A stretch of 64,000 nucleotides of DNA, taken from Paenarthrobacter nicotinovorans (GTDB taxonomy: Bacteria > Actinomycetota > Actinomycetes > Actinomycetales > Micrococcaceae). Positions 8,756 through 17,849 of this stretch are shown in pieces (position 1 is the stretch's first letter; each line of letters starts with the position of its first letter). Location of the stretch: the NCBI RefSeq assembly GCF_007670255.1, contig NZ_SZVS01000002.1, forward strand, positions 1 to 64,000. Reading direction: 5' to 3'. The notes under the pieces are model-generated. The model was not told the origin of the DNA and ran no database searches. It saw nothing but the letters and a program-made list of their open reading frames with translations. The translations under genes were made by a program, and so were the position numbers.

Positions 8756-9874
8756 ATGAGCAAGCGAATTCGTCGGCACAGGCAACCCATCGGCCAGCCC
8801 GAAGAAGGGGATCCGGGCGGCTACTGGCTGCCGCGGGAGGCATCAGGGGTGCTCCTGGTTTCGGCGGACCCCTACCTTCAAGAGGAAGCAAAGCGGATAG
8901 TGGCCGCGGCAGGAGGAACTCTTCGAACCGCTGAAGGCGTCAGCGAGGCCGTCCACGGATGGGACAGCGCAGATGTTGTCTTGGTGGGCAGTGATGTCCG
9001 GGAACTGCCGCCACGTCGGCGGGCGCCTTCGGTGTTGCTGGGCAAGGCCAGCGATGGAGACGGACTATGGCGCATGGCCGCCGCACTGGGAGCAGAGCGC
9101 GTGGCAGTCCTTCCCGACGCCGCCTCCTGGCTTGCCGAACACTTGACCATGTCGGGTTCACCCGATCCCGGTGGGACGGTGACGGGGATCGTGGGTGGCT
9201 GCGGCGGTGCGGGGGCATCAACGGCCGCCATTTGGCTTGCCCAGGCCGCGGCCTCCCAAGGAGTCAGCACGCTTCTCATCGACGGCGACCCATGGGGAGG
9301 TGGACTGGAACTTGCTGTCACTGATGAGCCGGTTCCGGGTCTCCGGTGGCCGGACTTCCAGGAAAGCAGGGGAAGCATGGATCCTGTCCAATTCAGGGAT
9401 TCCCTGCCGGTCGCTGGTGGTTTCACGTACTTGTCTTGGCCTGGCACCCGTGAGCCCGTACAAAGTCCGGATGCCGGTGCCATTGCTGCCATCATGGACG
9501 CTGCACGCCGGGCGTTCGAGCTCACCTTCGTGGACCTCGGACGGAGCAGTGAGGGCGTGGGAAGACTTTCATGGGACTGCGACAATCTGTTGCTGCTGAC
9601 AACCGCTCACTTGAGGTCGGCCGTAGCTTCTGCCCGGATCCTGGACGAGCTCCCGCCAGTAGACACTGGCCTGCTGGTGCGCGGCAGCAACGCTTCGCAG
9701 GTACAGCCGACTTTCATCGCGGAATCGCTCGGGATCCCGCTGGTCGGGGTGGTTCCCGAGGTACGCGGCGTGGCAGCCGGGACGGAACTGGGCAGGCTGC
9801 TGGAACTGGGCCGCCGTAAGGACATCAGCCGCCTCACTGGGAGCGTACTGGAGCTGCACGGAGCCCACCGATGA
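8756..9874 (+). CDS. TadZ/CpaE-like (septum-site-determining, Ssd-type) protein of the Tad pilus locus
   Basis: 372 residues: an N-terminal receiver-like segment (GVLLVSADPYLQEEAKRIVA) followed by a ParA/MinD-type ATPase fold. In this superfamily TadZ places the Tad apparatus at the pole; the mycobacterial counterpart has been called Ssd. The deviant Walker A reads VGGCGGAGAST at about 146-156: neither the signature lysine nor the P-loop lysine is present, so ATP hydrolysis is unlikely, although the Asp of LLIDGDPWGGG is kept. ATG at 8756 has GAGGG seven bases upstream. First gene of the operon; its stop overlaps the CpaF start (ATGA). Confidence 0.88.
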   Translation: MSKRIRRHRQPIGQPEEGDPGGYWLPREASGVLLVSADPYLQEEAKRIVAAAGGTLRTAEGVSEAVHGWDSADVVLVGSDVRELPPRRRAPSVLLGKASDGDGLWRMAAALGAERVAVLPDAASWLAEHLTMSGSPDPGGTVTGIVGGCGGAGASTAAIWLAQAAASQGVSTLLIDGDPWGGGLELAVTDEPVPGLRWPDFQESRGSMDPVQFRDSLPVAGGFTYLSWPGTREPVQSPDAGAIAAIMDAARRAFELTFVDLGRSSEGVGRLSWDCDNLLLLTTAHLRSAVASARILDELPPVDTGLLVRGSNASQVQPTFIAESLGIPLVGVVPEVRGVAAGTELGRLLELGRRKDISRLTGSVLELHGAHR

Positions 9875-11064
9875 GCAGGTTCCGTGAAGGGCCGCGCCGC
9901 CAGCAGGCACCAAAGCTCGACACGGTGCTACTTGAAACAGTCCGCGAATCGGTCCTGGCTGGCCGGGGACCGGTCACGCCGTCCACCGTGGCGGCAGCCA
10001 TCCAAGCCAGCGGCAGGTTGCTGGGGACCGCCGGTGCCCTGGAAGCTGCAGAGTCCATCAACGCCGAACTGAGTGGGCTGGGCCCACTGCAACAACTGGC
10101 CCAAGACCCCTCTGTTACCGATATCTTCGTCAACGCGCCGGACTCGGTGTGGTTCGACCGCGGGCGGGGTCTGGAACGCAGTTCGGTACGGTTCGACGCT
10201 GAGCACCATGTCAGGTCCCTTGCATCACGGCTGGTAGCCGCAGGAGGACGCCGGTTGGACGATGGTTCGCCCTGCGTCGATGTCCGGCTCAAAGGCGGCT
10301 ACCGCATCCATGCCGTGCTCGCCCCCATCTCGACTGCAGGGACCCTCCTGTCCATCCGCATACGCCGTGAAGAAGTGTTTACTTTGTCCGAGCTGAGGTC
10401 AGGCGGAATGTTCTCCGAAAGGATCGAGGCAGTTCTCCGGGCCATCATTGAGCGGAGGCTGACCTTCCTGATCAGTGGCGCAACGGGCTCAGGAAAAACC
10501 ACCCTCCTGTCCACCATGCTGGGCCTTAGCGATCAGGACGAGCGATTGGTCCTGATCGAGGACGCCGCCGAACTCAACCCGGTCCACCCACACGTGGTCT
10601 GCCTTGAATCACGCCACGGGAATCTGGAAGGCGAAGGCAGCGTGGACCTGGCTGAACTGGTCCGGCAGGCGCTGCGCATGCGGCCCGATCGGCTGATCGT
10701 TGGAGAATGTCGCGGCGCCGAGGTCAGGGAATTGCTGACGGCGCTGAACACGGGGCATACCGGAGGCGGGGCCACCATCCACGCCAACACAGCCGAAGCG
10801 GTACCAGCACGACTCGTGGCCCTCGGTGCGCTCGCGGGCTTGAACGCCGAGGCCGTTCAGTTGCAGGTCTCCTCTGCCCTGGACGCAGTCATCCATGTGG
10901 CCAGGACCCAGGCGGGGCGACGAGTGACGTCCATCGGGATGATGCTCCAGACCCCCAAAGGTCCGGAAGTAGTGGCCGCGCTGACCTTGGGCCCCGCCGG
11001 CATTGTGGAAGGACCGGCATGGCTGGAGTTGTCCAGGCGCCTTTTCCCGGAGCTGCAGCCATGA
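9871..11064 (+). CDS. cpaF: CpaF/TadA-family secretion ATPase
   Basis: 397 residues. Hexameric type II/IV secretion ATPase that powers pilin assembly in Tad systems. Walker A GATGSGKTT at about 203-211, an Asp box at 228-232 (LIEDA), Walker B region RLIVGECRGAE (274-284), and the His box HTGGGATIHA (296-305). The N-terminal domain contains GPLQQLAQDPSVTDIFVN, typical of CpaF. Starts in a 4-bp overlap with TadZ and ends overlapping TadB, so expression is coupled. No residue expected to be essential is missing, in contrast with the degenerate TadZ. Confidence 0.96.
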   Translation: MSRFREGPRRQQAPKLDTVLLETVRESVLAGRGPVTPSTVAAAIQASGRLLGTAGALEAAESINAELSGLGPLQQLAQDPSVTDIFVNAPDSVWFDRGRGLERSSVRFDAEHHVRSLASRLVAAGGRRLDDGSPCVDVRLKGGYRIHAVLAPISTAGTLLSIRIRREEVFTLSELRSGGMFSERIEAVLRAIIERRLTFLISGATGSGKTTLLSTMLGLSDQDERLVLIEDAAELNPVHPHVVCLESRHGNLEGEGSVDLAELVRQALRMRPDRLIVGECRGAEVRELLTALNTGHTGGGATIHANTAEAVPARLVALGALAGLNAEAVQLQVSSALDAVIHVARTQAGRRVTSIGMMLQTPKGPEVVAALTLGPAGIVEGPAWLELSRRLFPELQP

Positions 11065-11870
11065 TGAGCATCATGGTTCTCGTCCTGGCCTATGCGGCGT
11101 GGCTGCAGTTCCGGGGCGACGAGGCGGGCCGTCGTCGCAGGACACGAAGCCTGGGCAAGCCGGGGGACCCCGGTTCCCGTCCGCCCAGGGCAGCCCCGGC
11201 CCAAAGATTGCTGCGACGCCGTTCTCCCGAGCCGCTCAAACTCGTGGTCCTCGTTCAGCAGTTGGCCGCCCTCCTGCGCGGCGGGCGCGGCACGTCGGCA
11301 CTGTGGGAAGAATTGTGGCTTGTCCATGATCCGCGATCCGCGGGCGAACCTGCCGCGCAGACCGGAGCCGGCCGTGGAACGGGTTCCCTGCCCCTTCGGT
11401 CAACCCTTTCCGCTGAGTCCTTGAAGGTGCTGGGCGCAGCACGGGCCGCCTCCACGTTGGGGAATTCTCCCGCTGAGGCGATCCGCCGGACAGCAGCGCA
11501 AACTTACCCACCGCGCGGGAGTTCCGAACGGAGGGTGTGGATGGAACTGGCTGCCTGCATGGACGTTGCCGAAGCGAGCGGTTGTCCGCTCGCGGATCTC
11601 CTGACCCGGTTCGCTGCACAGCTCGAAGCTGAGGAAGACGCCGAAGCTGCCCGCCAAACCGCGCTCGCAGGTCCGAAGGCCACTGTTCGGCTGCTGTCAT
11701 GGCTTCCCTTGTTCGGCTTGGTCCTCGGCATGATCCTGGGTGTGGACCCCCTGGGAATCCTGCTGGGAAACCCTTGGGGCGTTGCCACCTTTGCCGCCGG
11801 ACTTTTGCTCACAGTTGCCGGACGTATCTGGTCCTCAACATTGGTCGCTGCCGCAGCGGGAGGCAACTGA
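11061..11870 (+). CDS. TadB-like type II secretion F-family membrane protein
   Basis: 269 residues. One N-terminal helix (SIMVLVLAYAAWLQF), a cytoplasmic GspF-like domain with TLSAESLKVLGAARAASTLG and ELAACMDVAEASGCPLADLL, then two C-terminal helices (WLPLFGLVLGMILGVDPLG and WGVATFAAGLLLTVAGRIW). It forms the inner-membrane platform on which the CpaF ATPase works. Two adjacent start codons (11061, 11064) overlap the cpaF stop. Shorter than proteobacterial TadB, as usual in actinobacteria. Confidence 0.86.
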   Translation: MMSIMVLVLAYAAWLQFRGDEAGRRRRTRSLGKPGDPGSRPPRAAPAQRLLRRRSPEPLKLVVLVQQLAALLRGGRGTSALWEELWLVHDPRSAGEPAAQTGAGRGTGSLPLRSTLSAESLKVLGAARAASTLGNSPAEAIRRTAAQTYPPRGSSERRVWMELAACMDVAEASGCPLADLLTRFAAQLEAEEDAEAARQTALAGPKATVRLLSWLPLFGLVLGMILGVDPLGILLGNPWGVATFAAGLLLTVAGRIWSSTLVAAAAGGN

Positions 11871-12457
11871 TGGCGGGAGCCGGGGTCCTGGTGATGGTGG
11901 GAATCCTGGCCCTTGCGGCGTTCGTCGCTTTCGCTGTCCCCACCAGGGCGAGCTTGTTCCTTGCCGCCCGCCCCGGGTCGTCGGGGACCAGCGGCGCTTC
12001 GGGTAGTGCGGGCACTTCCGTGGACGGCCTTCGCGATCCGGCGATGATGCTGGAGCTCGTGGCTTGCATGCTGGACGCCGGCGCCGGAATCGGGAGGTCA
12101 TTGGACCTGCTCGCTGGAGCAGCGTCGCCTCCCATCAGCCAGTCACTGCGACCTGTCGCCGGTGCATTGGCCATTGGCACCGACTGGGAAACTGCCTGGC
12201 GCACGCCTGCACAGCACACACCTGAGGTCTTGCGGCTGAAGGAAGCACTTGCCTTCGCTGCGCTCACAGGAGCACCGTCGGCCTCGATCCTGTACGCCCA
12301 AGCCGCCAGGGAACGGCGCGAAAGCTTCAGGGCCGCTGAAAAGCGTGCGGCTGCCTTGGGCGTGAAGCTCGTGGTGCCGTTGGGTCTTTGCTCTTTGCCG
12401 GCCTTCATCTGCCTGGGCATTGTTCCAGTGCTGATCGCCATGCTGCCTTCGGCCTGA
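11870..12457 (+). CDS. TadC-like type II secretion F-family membrane protein
   Basis: 195 residues, second half of the TadB/TadC platform. N-terminal helix (VLVMVGILALAAFVAFAVP), GspF-like core with MLELVACMLDAGAGIGRSLD and LKEALAFAALTGAPSASILY, and a C-terminal membrane helix (LGLCSLPAFICLGIVPVLIA). The ATG shares its A with the TGA of the preceding gene. A 154-base gap follows before the pilin gene, which may therefore have an extra promoter, although I see no clear one. Confidence 0.84.
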   Translation: MAGAGVLVMVGILALAAFVAFAVPTRASLFLAARPGSSGTSGASGSAGTSVDGLRDPAMMLELVACMLDAGAGIGRSLDLLAGAASPPISQSLRPVAGALAIGTDWETAWRTPAQHTPEVLRLKEALAFAALTGAPSASILYAQAARERRESFRAAEKRAAALGVKLVVPLGLCSLPAFICLGIVPVLIAMLPSA

Positions 12458-12611
12458 ACTCTGCTCCACCGCACGACCTGCACTCTTCCTCCACATTGGG
12501 CCTTTTGAACGGGTTATCCACTTGCACGAATCGCATACTTTCAGCCCCTGCCGGACCACGGAAGAGTCGAATCAGCCAGATACCGCTGGCACCCCTAGAA
12601 AGGAATCCACC

Positions 12612-12941
12612 GTGTTATCAACATTCACTCCACCTGCTGCCGGGTCGGTCACCCGCCACGTCTCGTCCCTGCCCACCACTGCCGGAGCCGAATCACGTCA
12701 GGCCATGGTGGCGGTCCGGGGCCCGGAGGGTGGGAACGAGCCCGTGAGGCGGCGGAGTCGGCCCCGGACAAGACCCCGGAGACTGCTCATGGGTTCGGAG
12801 TCGGGCATGGCCACCGCGGAGTACGCAATCACCACTCTGGCCGCAGTTGGTTTGGCCGGTTTGCTGGTGGTCATCCTCCGCAGCGAAGAAGTCCGCGGCT
12901 TCCTGCTCAACGTGATCCGTACGGCCCTGTCCTTGCCATGA
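12612..12941 (+). CDS. Flp-like pilin, DUF4244 family
   Basis: About 109 residues. The last 50 match DUF4244, the actinobacterial Flp pilin-like family: SGMATAEYAITTLAAVGLAG. A prepilin-type site is visible, with Gly before the cut, Glu at +5 and then a hydrophobic helix; the segment upstream is strongly basic (RRRSRPRTRPRRLL). This is the probable major pilus subunit. The GTG at 12612 has AAAGGA six bases before it; ATG codons at 12705 or 12789 are possible shorter starts and would give a more typical leader. No prepilin peptidase gene is in the window. Confidence 0.82.
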   Translation: MLSTFTPPAAGSVTRHVSSLPTTAGAESRQAMVAVRGPEGGNEPVRRRSRPRTRPRRLLMGSESGMATAEYAITTLAAVGLAGLLVVILRSEEVRGFLLNVIRTALSLP

Positions 12942-13324
12942 CGGAGGTGCTGCTTGTCCGCAGGATGGCCGCCCCGAAACGTCGGGAGGGCGGAGCCGTG
13001 ACTGCCGAGTTCGCTGTCGCGTTGCCGGCTGCGGTTCTGTTGCTGGCTTTCCTGCTGGCAGGCGGCGCTGCGGGCATCACCCAGTTGCGGTTGGAGGAGG
13101 CGGCCAGGGCCGGTGCCCGGGCTTCCGCGCGGGGCGAAACGCCAGCTGTTGTGCAGGGGACCGTCACGCGGCTGGCCGGGGAAGGCGCCAGTTCATCGCT
13201 GACAGCCGACGGCGGCTGGCTTACGGTCACTGCTTCATCACCGGTCGGGGGAGCCATGGGGTCACTGATCCCTTGGAGATTGACGGCGTCGGCGTCCGCC
13301 CGCGCAGAGGCAGGAACACCGTGA
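12938..13324 (+). CDS. TadE-family pseudopilin
   Basis: 128 residues. RREGGAVTAEFAVALPAAVL has the prepilin pattern Gly then Glu at +5, followed by one membrane helix (VLLLAFLLAGGAAGI) and an extracytoplasmic domain of about 80 residues with LRLEEAARAGARASARGE, the usual TadE continuation. Minor pilin-like component of the Tad machine. ATGA overlap with the pilin gene upstream and GTGA overlap with the next gene. Confidence 0.86.
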   Translation: MTEVLLVRRMAAPKRREGGAVTAEFAVALPAAVLLLAFLLAGGAAGITQLRLEEAARAGARASARGETPAVVQGTVTRLAGEGASSSLTADGGWLTVTASSPVGGAMGSLIPWRLTASASARAEAGTP

Positions 13325-13683
13325 TCCGGCGATCGGTCAGTTTCAACAGCGAGCGCGGCTCCGGATCGGTGCTTGCCCTGGCGCTGGGAGCCGTGGTCAT
13401 GGCCCTCTTGGTCGGCGTGCTGTTTTTGGCGCAGGCTGGGGTGATGGCCTCACGCGCCGCGTCTGCTGCCGATCTTGCCGCCCTCGCAGGCGCAGATGCC
13501 GCCCGTGGGCTGACCTCGGGAGAGCCGTGTGCCGTGGTGTCGGAGGTGCTCGGACATCACAATGCAACGCTCAGCTCTTGCGTGGTGACCGGCGGCGAGG
13601 TGGTAGAGGTCGTGACGGAACTGGCCTATCCGTTCAGCTGGGGCGTTGCTACGGGACATGCCAAGGCGGGGCCACCGCCGTGA
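13321..13683 (+). CDS. Rv3654c-like TadE/TadG-type protein
   Basis: 120 residues. SERGSGSVLALALGAVVMAL opens a single membrane helix, followed by AGVMASRAASAADLAALAGA, the signature of the helicase/secretion-neighbourhood TadE-like family that closes actinobacterial Tad operons. A pair of cysteines (CAVV, CVVT) may form a disulfide outside the membrane. GTG start overlaps the preceding stop. The operon ends here, 11 bases from the stop of the convergent helicase gene. Confidence 0.82.
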   Translation: MIRRSVSFNSERGSGSVLALALGAVVMALLVGVLFLAQAGVMASRAASAADLAALAGADAARGLTSGEPCAVVSEVLGHHNATLSSCVVTGGEVVEVVTELAYPFSWGVATGHAKAGPPP

Positions 13684-13694
13684 GCGCCGGGTGC

Positions 13695-16040
13695 TTAGAC
13701 AGCATCCTTGAGCAGGACGCCAAGGAGGGTGATGGCGGCTGCCTTGTCCAGAGGATTGTTCTTGTTCCCGCATTTGGGCGACTGGACACAGGACGGGCAG
13801 CCGGCTTCACACTCACAGGCTTTGATGGCGTCCCGGGTGGCGGTCAACCAGGTTTTCGCTTTCTCGAAGCCCCGCTCCGCGAAGCCGGCGCCACCGGGAT
13901 GTCCGTCGTAGACAAAAATCGTCGGTACGCCGGTATCAGCATGCAGGGCTGTGGAGACACCTCCAATGTCCCACCGGTCGCTTGATGCCACCAAGGGCAG
14001 GAGCCCTATGGCCGCGTGCTCTGCCGCATGGAGGGCTCCGGGGAACTCGGCCTCCACCAGGCCGGCTCCATGCAGTGATCTGTTGTCCACCACGAACCAG
14101 ACCGCCTTGGTGAACAGATCACGGGCACCCAGATCCAAGGGTTCTTCGCCAAGGATCTCGTTTGAAATCAACGCCTTACGCTGAAAGGACACAACTTGGG
14201 TGGTCACTTTGACGTCGCCAAAGTGAACTGTGATGTCTCCCCACTGAACCGAGCGCGTGGTCTCAAGAACCTCGATCTGCGTCACATCCCGTGCAGTGGT
14301 GTAGAAGTCGGGGTTCACCCGCCGCACCATGACGCAATGGTCGGTCTCGTTGAGATCTTCCACCAGGTAGCTGTCGCCCTGATGGACATAAATGGCGCCC
14401 GTGTGGGCTTGGTAATGCGTCTGCGGCGAGTCCATCGTTCCCAGGAGGGAACCGGTCTCGGCGTCCACGATGCTCACCGGGCCGCCGCCATCAGCCCGCA
14501 GGTTCACCATTCCTGCGGCACTTTCGGGGTGGGTCCAGAACCACCCGGCGGGTCGCTTGCGCAGATACCCCTGTGTCACCAGGCGATCAAGCAATCCCTC
14601 TGCAGTGGGACCGAACAGATCGAGCTCGGCCGGGCCAATGGGCAGCTCGGCGGCCGCTGCGCACAGGTGTGGTCCCAGGACGTAAGGGTTGCCGGGATCG
14701 AAGACGGTGGCTTCCACGGACACGTCGAAGATGGCCTCCGGGTGGTTCACCAGGTAGGTGTCCAGGGGATCGTCGCTGGCGACAAAGGCGGCAATTGCGT
14801 CCTGCCCGGCCCGTCCTGCCCGGCCAATCTGTTGGAACAAGGAAGCGCGGGTGCCCGGCCAACCGGCCACCAGCACAGCATCCAGCCCCGAGATATCGAT
14901 GCCGAGTTCCAGGGCAGAGGTGCTCGAAACTCCAAGCAACTGACCGGACCTGAGGGCTTGTTCCAAGGCTCGCCGTTCTTCGGGCAGATAGCCGGATCTG
15001 TAGGCTGCCACCCGCCCAGGAAGGCTGGGGTCAACCTCGTCCAGAAGCCGCTTGGTGATGGAAGCGATGGACTCCGCCCCGCGCCGGGACTTGATGAAGG
15101 CGATGGTGCGGATCCGCGAAGACACGAGGTTGGCCAGGATGTCGGCCGTTTCTGCGACTGCTGTCCGGCGCTGTTTAGCGCCGTTTTCGCCCTTGATGTC
15201 GGTCAGCGCGGGTTCCCAGAACGCTACTGTGGTGGACCCGTGCGGGGAGCAATCCTCGGACACTTCACGGACGGGCGCACCAATGAGGCGACCAAAGGAA
15301 ACAGCGGGATCGGACGCGGTGGCCGAGGCCGCGATGAACACCGGCTCGGGGAAGGAAGTCCCTGCACCGTAGTAGGCACAAATCCGGCGCAAGCGTCGCA
15401 TGAGGTTTGCCACATGCGATCCGAAGACCCCACGGTAGCTGTGTGCTTCGTCCACGATCACGTATCGCAACCTTCGGAAGAACCTTGCCCACCACGTGTG
15501 GTTCGGAAGGATTCCAAAGTGCAGCATGTCAGGGTTTGCCAGGATGAAATTGGCGTGGTCCCGGATCCAGCGCCGGGAGGCGGGATCAGTATCGCCGTCG
15601 TAGGTTTCGGCACGGACAGTCGGGAGGTTCAGCGCCCTGATGGCTGCCAGTTGGTCAGCGGCCAACGCTTTGGTGGGCGAGAGATAAAGGGTGACGGCGC
15701 CGTCGTCGTGGATTTTTCCGGGGTCGGACAAGACACGCAACTCGGAACGATGGATCGCATCCAGTGCCGGCAACTGATAGGCCAGGGACTTTCCCGAAGC
15801 TGTCCCGGTGGCAATGACAACGTGCTGGCCGTCATGGGCGATGTCGGCGGCCTGGATCTGGTGCCGGTACGGTTCGTGGATGCCCAGTGTCCCGTAGCTG
15901 GCCACGACATCCGGGTGTACCCAAGCCGGCCAGGGCTCGCTGACCGCTTTCCGGGCCGGGATGGTGTGGACATGGCGCAGTTGCTCAGGGTCCGGGGTCC
16001 GGCCCAGCAGGGAGATCAACGAATGAGGTGCAGCCACCAA
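13695..16040 (-). CDS. DEAH-box helicase with DUF1998/four-cysteine C-terminus (MrfA/YprA type)
   Basis: 781 residues, superfamily 2 helicase conserved next to actinobacterial Tad loci. Q-like YRHQIQA (58-64), Walker A ATGTASGKS (77-85), SPTKALAADQ (121-130), DEAH (197-200), SAT-like SASAT, and motif VI QQIGRAGRAGQ. The C-terminus has YDGHPGGAGFAERGF and the Cys cluster C742, C744, C748, C751, C757 (CECEAGCPSCVQSPKC), a metal or Fe-S site seen in DUF1998 helicases such as MrfA, which acts in mitomycin-type damage repair. A repair role is inferred by homology; the Tad link is positional only. The first codon is TTG at 16040 or GTG at 16037. Confidence 0.9.
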   Translation of the reverse strand: MVAAPHSLISLLGRTPDPEQLRHVHTIPARKAVSEPWPAWVHPDVVASYGTLGIHEPYRHQIQAADIAHDGQHVVIATGTASGKSLAYQLPALDAIHRSELRVLSDPGKIHDDGAVTLYLSPTKALAADQLAAIRALNLPTVRAETYDGDTDPASRRWIRDHANFILANPDMLHFGILPNHTWWARFFRRLRYVIVDEAHSYRGVFGSHVANLMRRLRRICAYYGAGTSFPEPVFIAASATASDPAVSFGRLIGAPVREVSEDCSPHGSTTVAFWEPALTDIKGENGAKQRRTAVAETADILANLVSSRIRTIAFIKSRRGAESIASITKRLLDEVDPSLPGRVAAYRSGYLPEERRALEQALRSGQLLGVSSTSALELGIDISGLDAVLVAGWPGTRASLFQQIGRAGRAGQDAIAAFVASDDPLDTYLVNHPEAIFDVSVEATVFDPGNPYVLGPHLCAAAAELPIGPAELDLFGPTAEGLLDRLVTQGYLRKRPAGWFWTHPESAAGMVNLRADGGGPVSIVDAETGSLLGTMDSPQTHYQAHTGAIYVHQGDSYLVEDLNETDHCVMVRRVNPDFYTTARDVTQIEVLETTRSVQWGDITVHFGDVKVTTQVVSFQRKALISNEILGEEPLDLGARDLFTKAVWFVVDNRSLHGAGLVEAEFPGALHAAEHAAIGLLPLVASSDRWDIGGVSTALHADTGVPTIFVYDGHPGGAGFAERGFEKAKTWLTATRDAIKACECEAGCPSCVQSPKCGNKNNPLDKAAAITLLGVLLKDAV

Positions 16041-16121
16041 ATCATTCTGTCACCCTGCAGGGACGCCCGATGGCGGCACCCAAGGGAACCGCCGTCGACC
16101 AGGGCCGCACAACGGCGGAAG

Positions 16122-16817
16122 CTACGCCACGGAGAGGTCGGAACCTTCCGCGCCGCTGACGGACATCATGAGGACGTGGCAGACAACGTCCCAGCCCAAG
16201 TGCGAGTACAGCTTTTGGCCGTCGAGGGATGCAAGGAGGAGGCCGTTTTCGACGTCGTGCGAGAAAGCCTGCGCGGCCAAGGCTTTCATGATGAAGCTGC
16301 CCAGACCGCGACGCTGGAACCCCGGCTCGGTGACGATCTTGTCAAACACGGCGGTCCCGTCCACCACGTAGACCCTGCCGCTTGCAGCCACCTGCTCGCC
16401 GGCGTGCACTACTGCGTGATGGACTCCATTGGATTCGGAGGTGGCAAGTTCGAGGTCGTCGTCGGGGAGCCAGGGGTCCTCGGCGTCCTGGGTTTCCATG
16501 TCGACGATCATCATGGTTTGCGAAGCGGAGGTCACGGTCAGCCCATGTTGTTCGGCAAGGTATTTGTACCGTTGGACGTCATTGGTGAGGATGGTCAGGA
16601 TCCGGCTGGAGGATTCTGCGGTCTTGCCGGCCAGTGCGGCGAACTCGTCGTCGGAGGGATCATAGGCGAAGTACTCCCAGTCACCGGTTTTGTCGGCGCG
16701 AAAAGCCGCAGGGAAACGGCCCTCCTGGCGTGACTCGTAGCCCCGGCAGCCGGACCAGCCGGCCACCCAGACTTCCAAAAGGTGCGCAATGTCTTCAACC
16801 AAGGCGTCTGGACTCAT
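16122..16817 (-). CDS. GNAT-family N-acetyltransferase
   Basis: 231 residues. A GNAT domain fills the C-terminal half: VVDGTAVFDKIVTEPGFQRR then GLGSFIMKALAAQA carries the acetyl-CoA pyrophosphate loop (RRGLGS), followed by LLASLDGQKLYSHLGW, the usual beta-5/alpha-4 region. The N-terminal half (WVAGWSGCRGYESRQEGRFP, DWEYFAYDPSDDEFAALA) is not recognised. The substrate is unknown; it is not the two-domain protein acetyltransferase Pat. Divergent from trhO with 127 bases between. Confidence 0.82.
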   Translation of the reverse strand: MSPDALVEDIAHLLEVWVAGWSGCRGYESRQEGRFPAAFRADKTGDWEYFAYDPSDDEFAALAGKTAESSSRILTILTNDVQRYKYLAEQHGLTVTSASQTMMIVDMETQDAEDPWLPDDDLELATSESNGVHHAVVHAGEQVAASGRVYVVDGTAVFDKIVTEPGFQRRGLGSFIMKALAAQAFSHDVENGLLLASLDGQKLYSHLGWDVVCHVLMMSVSGAEGSDLSVA

Positions 16818-16944
16818 GTAGAGAGAGTATGCCAGCGCTCCCTGAAGGAACAGAGCGATGTCAACGGAAGAATCTTTGCTTATGGAATTGTGACGTGGGC
16901 TATCTCCCGCACCTGCGTTTTACTGCACCAAGTACCCTTTAACA

Positions 16945-17841
16945 GTGGCTTTGAACCGAATTGTGCTCTTCTATGGCTTTACCCCGATCGCTGATCCCGA
17001 CGCCGTGCGTCTATGGCAGCGTGCCCTCTGCGAAAAGCTTGGCCTCAAGGGCAGGATCCTTATTTCCAAGGACGGCATCAACGCCACCGTGGGCGGCGAG
17101 CTGAACAACATGAAGCAGTACGTGAAGACCACCAGGGAGTACAAGGGGTTCCACGGCATCGACTTCAAATGGTCCGAAGGCGGAGCAGATGATTTCCCGC
17201 GGCTCAGCGTCAAGGTCCGCGACGAGATAGTGTCCTTCGGCGCACCGGGCGAGTTGAAGGTTGACGCGAATGGCGTCGTCGGCGGGGGCAAGCACCTCCA
17301 GCCCGAAGAACTTCACGCCCTGGTTGATGCCAAGAAGTCCAACGGCGAAGACATCGTGTTCTTCGACGGCCGCAACGCGTTCGAGGCACAGATCGGCAAA
17401 TTCAAGGACGCCATCGTCCCGGATGTGGACACCACCCATGACTTCATCAAGGAACTCGACTCCGGCAAATACGACGACCTCAAGGACAAACCTGTGGTCA
17501 CGTACTGCACAGGGGGAATCCGTTGTGAGGTGCTCTCCAGCCTGATGGTCAACCGGGGCTTCAAAGAGGTCTACCAGCTTGATGGCGGCATTGTCCGCTA
17601 TGGAGAAACCTTCAGGGACCAAGGCCTGTGGGAAGGCTCCCTGTATGTGTTCGACAAGCGCATGCACGTCGAATTCAGCGACGAAGCCAAGACCATCGGC
17701 GAGTGCGTGAGGTGCGCGGCGCCCACCAGCAAATTCGAGAACTGCTCCAATCCCAGCTGCCGCACGCTGACCCTTTACTGCGCCGAATGCGCGTCAAGCC
17801 CGGAGACCCTCCGCTGCCCCGGTGGCTGCGAAGCTGTCTGA
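16945..17841 (+). CDS. trhO: tRNA uridine(34) hydroxylase, rhodanese family (YceA)
   Basis: 298 residues. TrhO uses O2 to hydroxylate U34 of tRNAs, starting cmo5U/mo5U synthesis. The N-terminal acylphosphatase-like domain has [16 protein letters not shown] (about 37-51); the rhodanese domain has the active-site loop CTGGIRCE with catalytic Cys188; the C-terminus holds eight cysteines (254, 257, 267, 272, 279, 282, 291, 295), a likely zinc site. GTG start at 16945. It converges on a lipoprotein gene with eight bases between. Confidence 0.93.
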   Translation: MALNRIVLFYGFTPIADPDAVRLWQRALCEKLGLKGRILISKDGINATVGGELNNMKQYVKTTREYKGFHGIDFKWSEGGADDFPRLSVKVRDEIVSFGAPGELKVDANGVVGGGKHLQPEELHALVDAKKSNGEDIVFFDGRNAFEAQIGKFKDAIVPDVDTTHDFIKELDSGKYDDLKDKPVVTYCTGGIRCEVLSSLMVNRGFKEVYQLDGGIVRYGETFRDQGLWEGSLYVFDKRMHVEFSDEAKTIGECVRCAAPTSKFENCSNPSCRTLTLYCAECASSPETLRCPGGCEAV

Positions 17842-17849
17842 GACAGGGT

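Noticed and set aside
10707-11060. N-terminal extension of the TadB gene
   Set aside because: The extension overlaps cpaF in another frame and lacks the membrane start; the ATG at 11061 fits.
14196-16733. 845-codon open frame on the plus strand
   Set aside because: Antisense to the DEAH helicase and GNAT genes, with no domain of its own.
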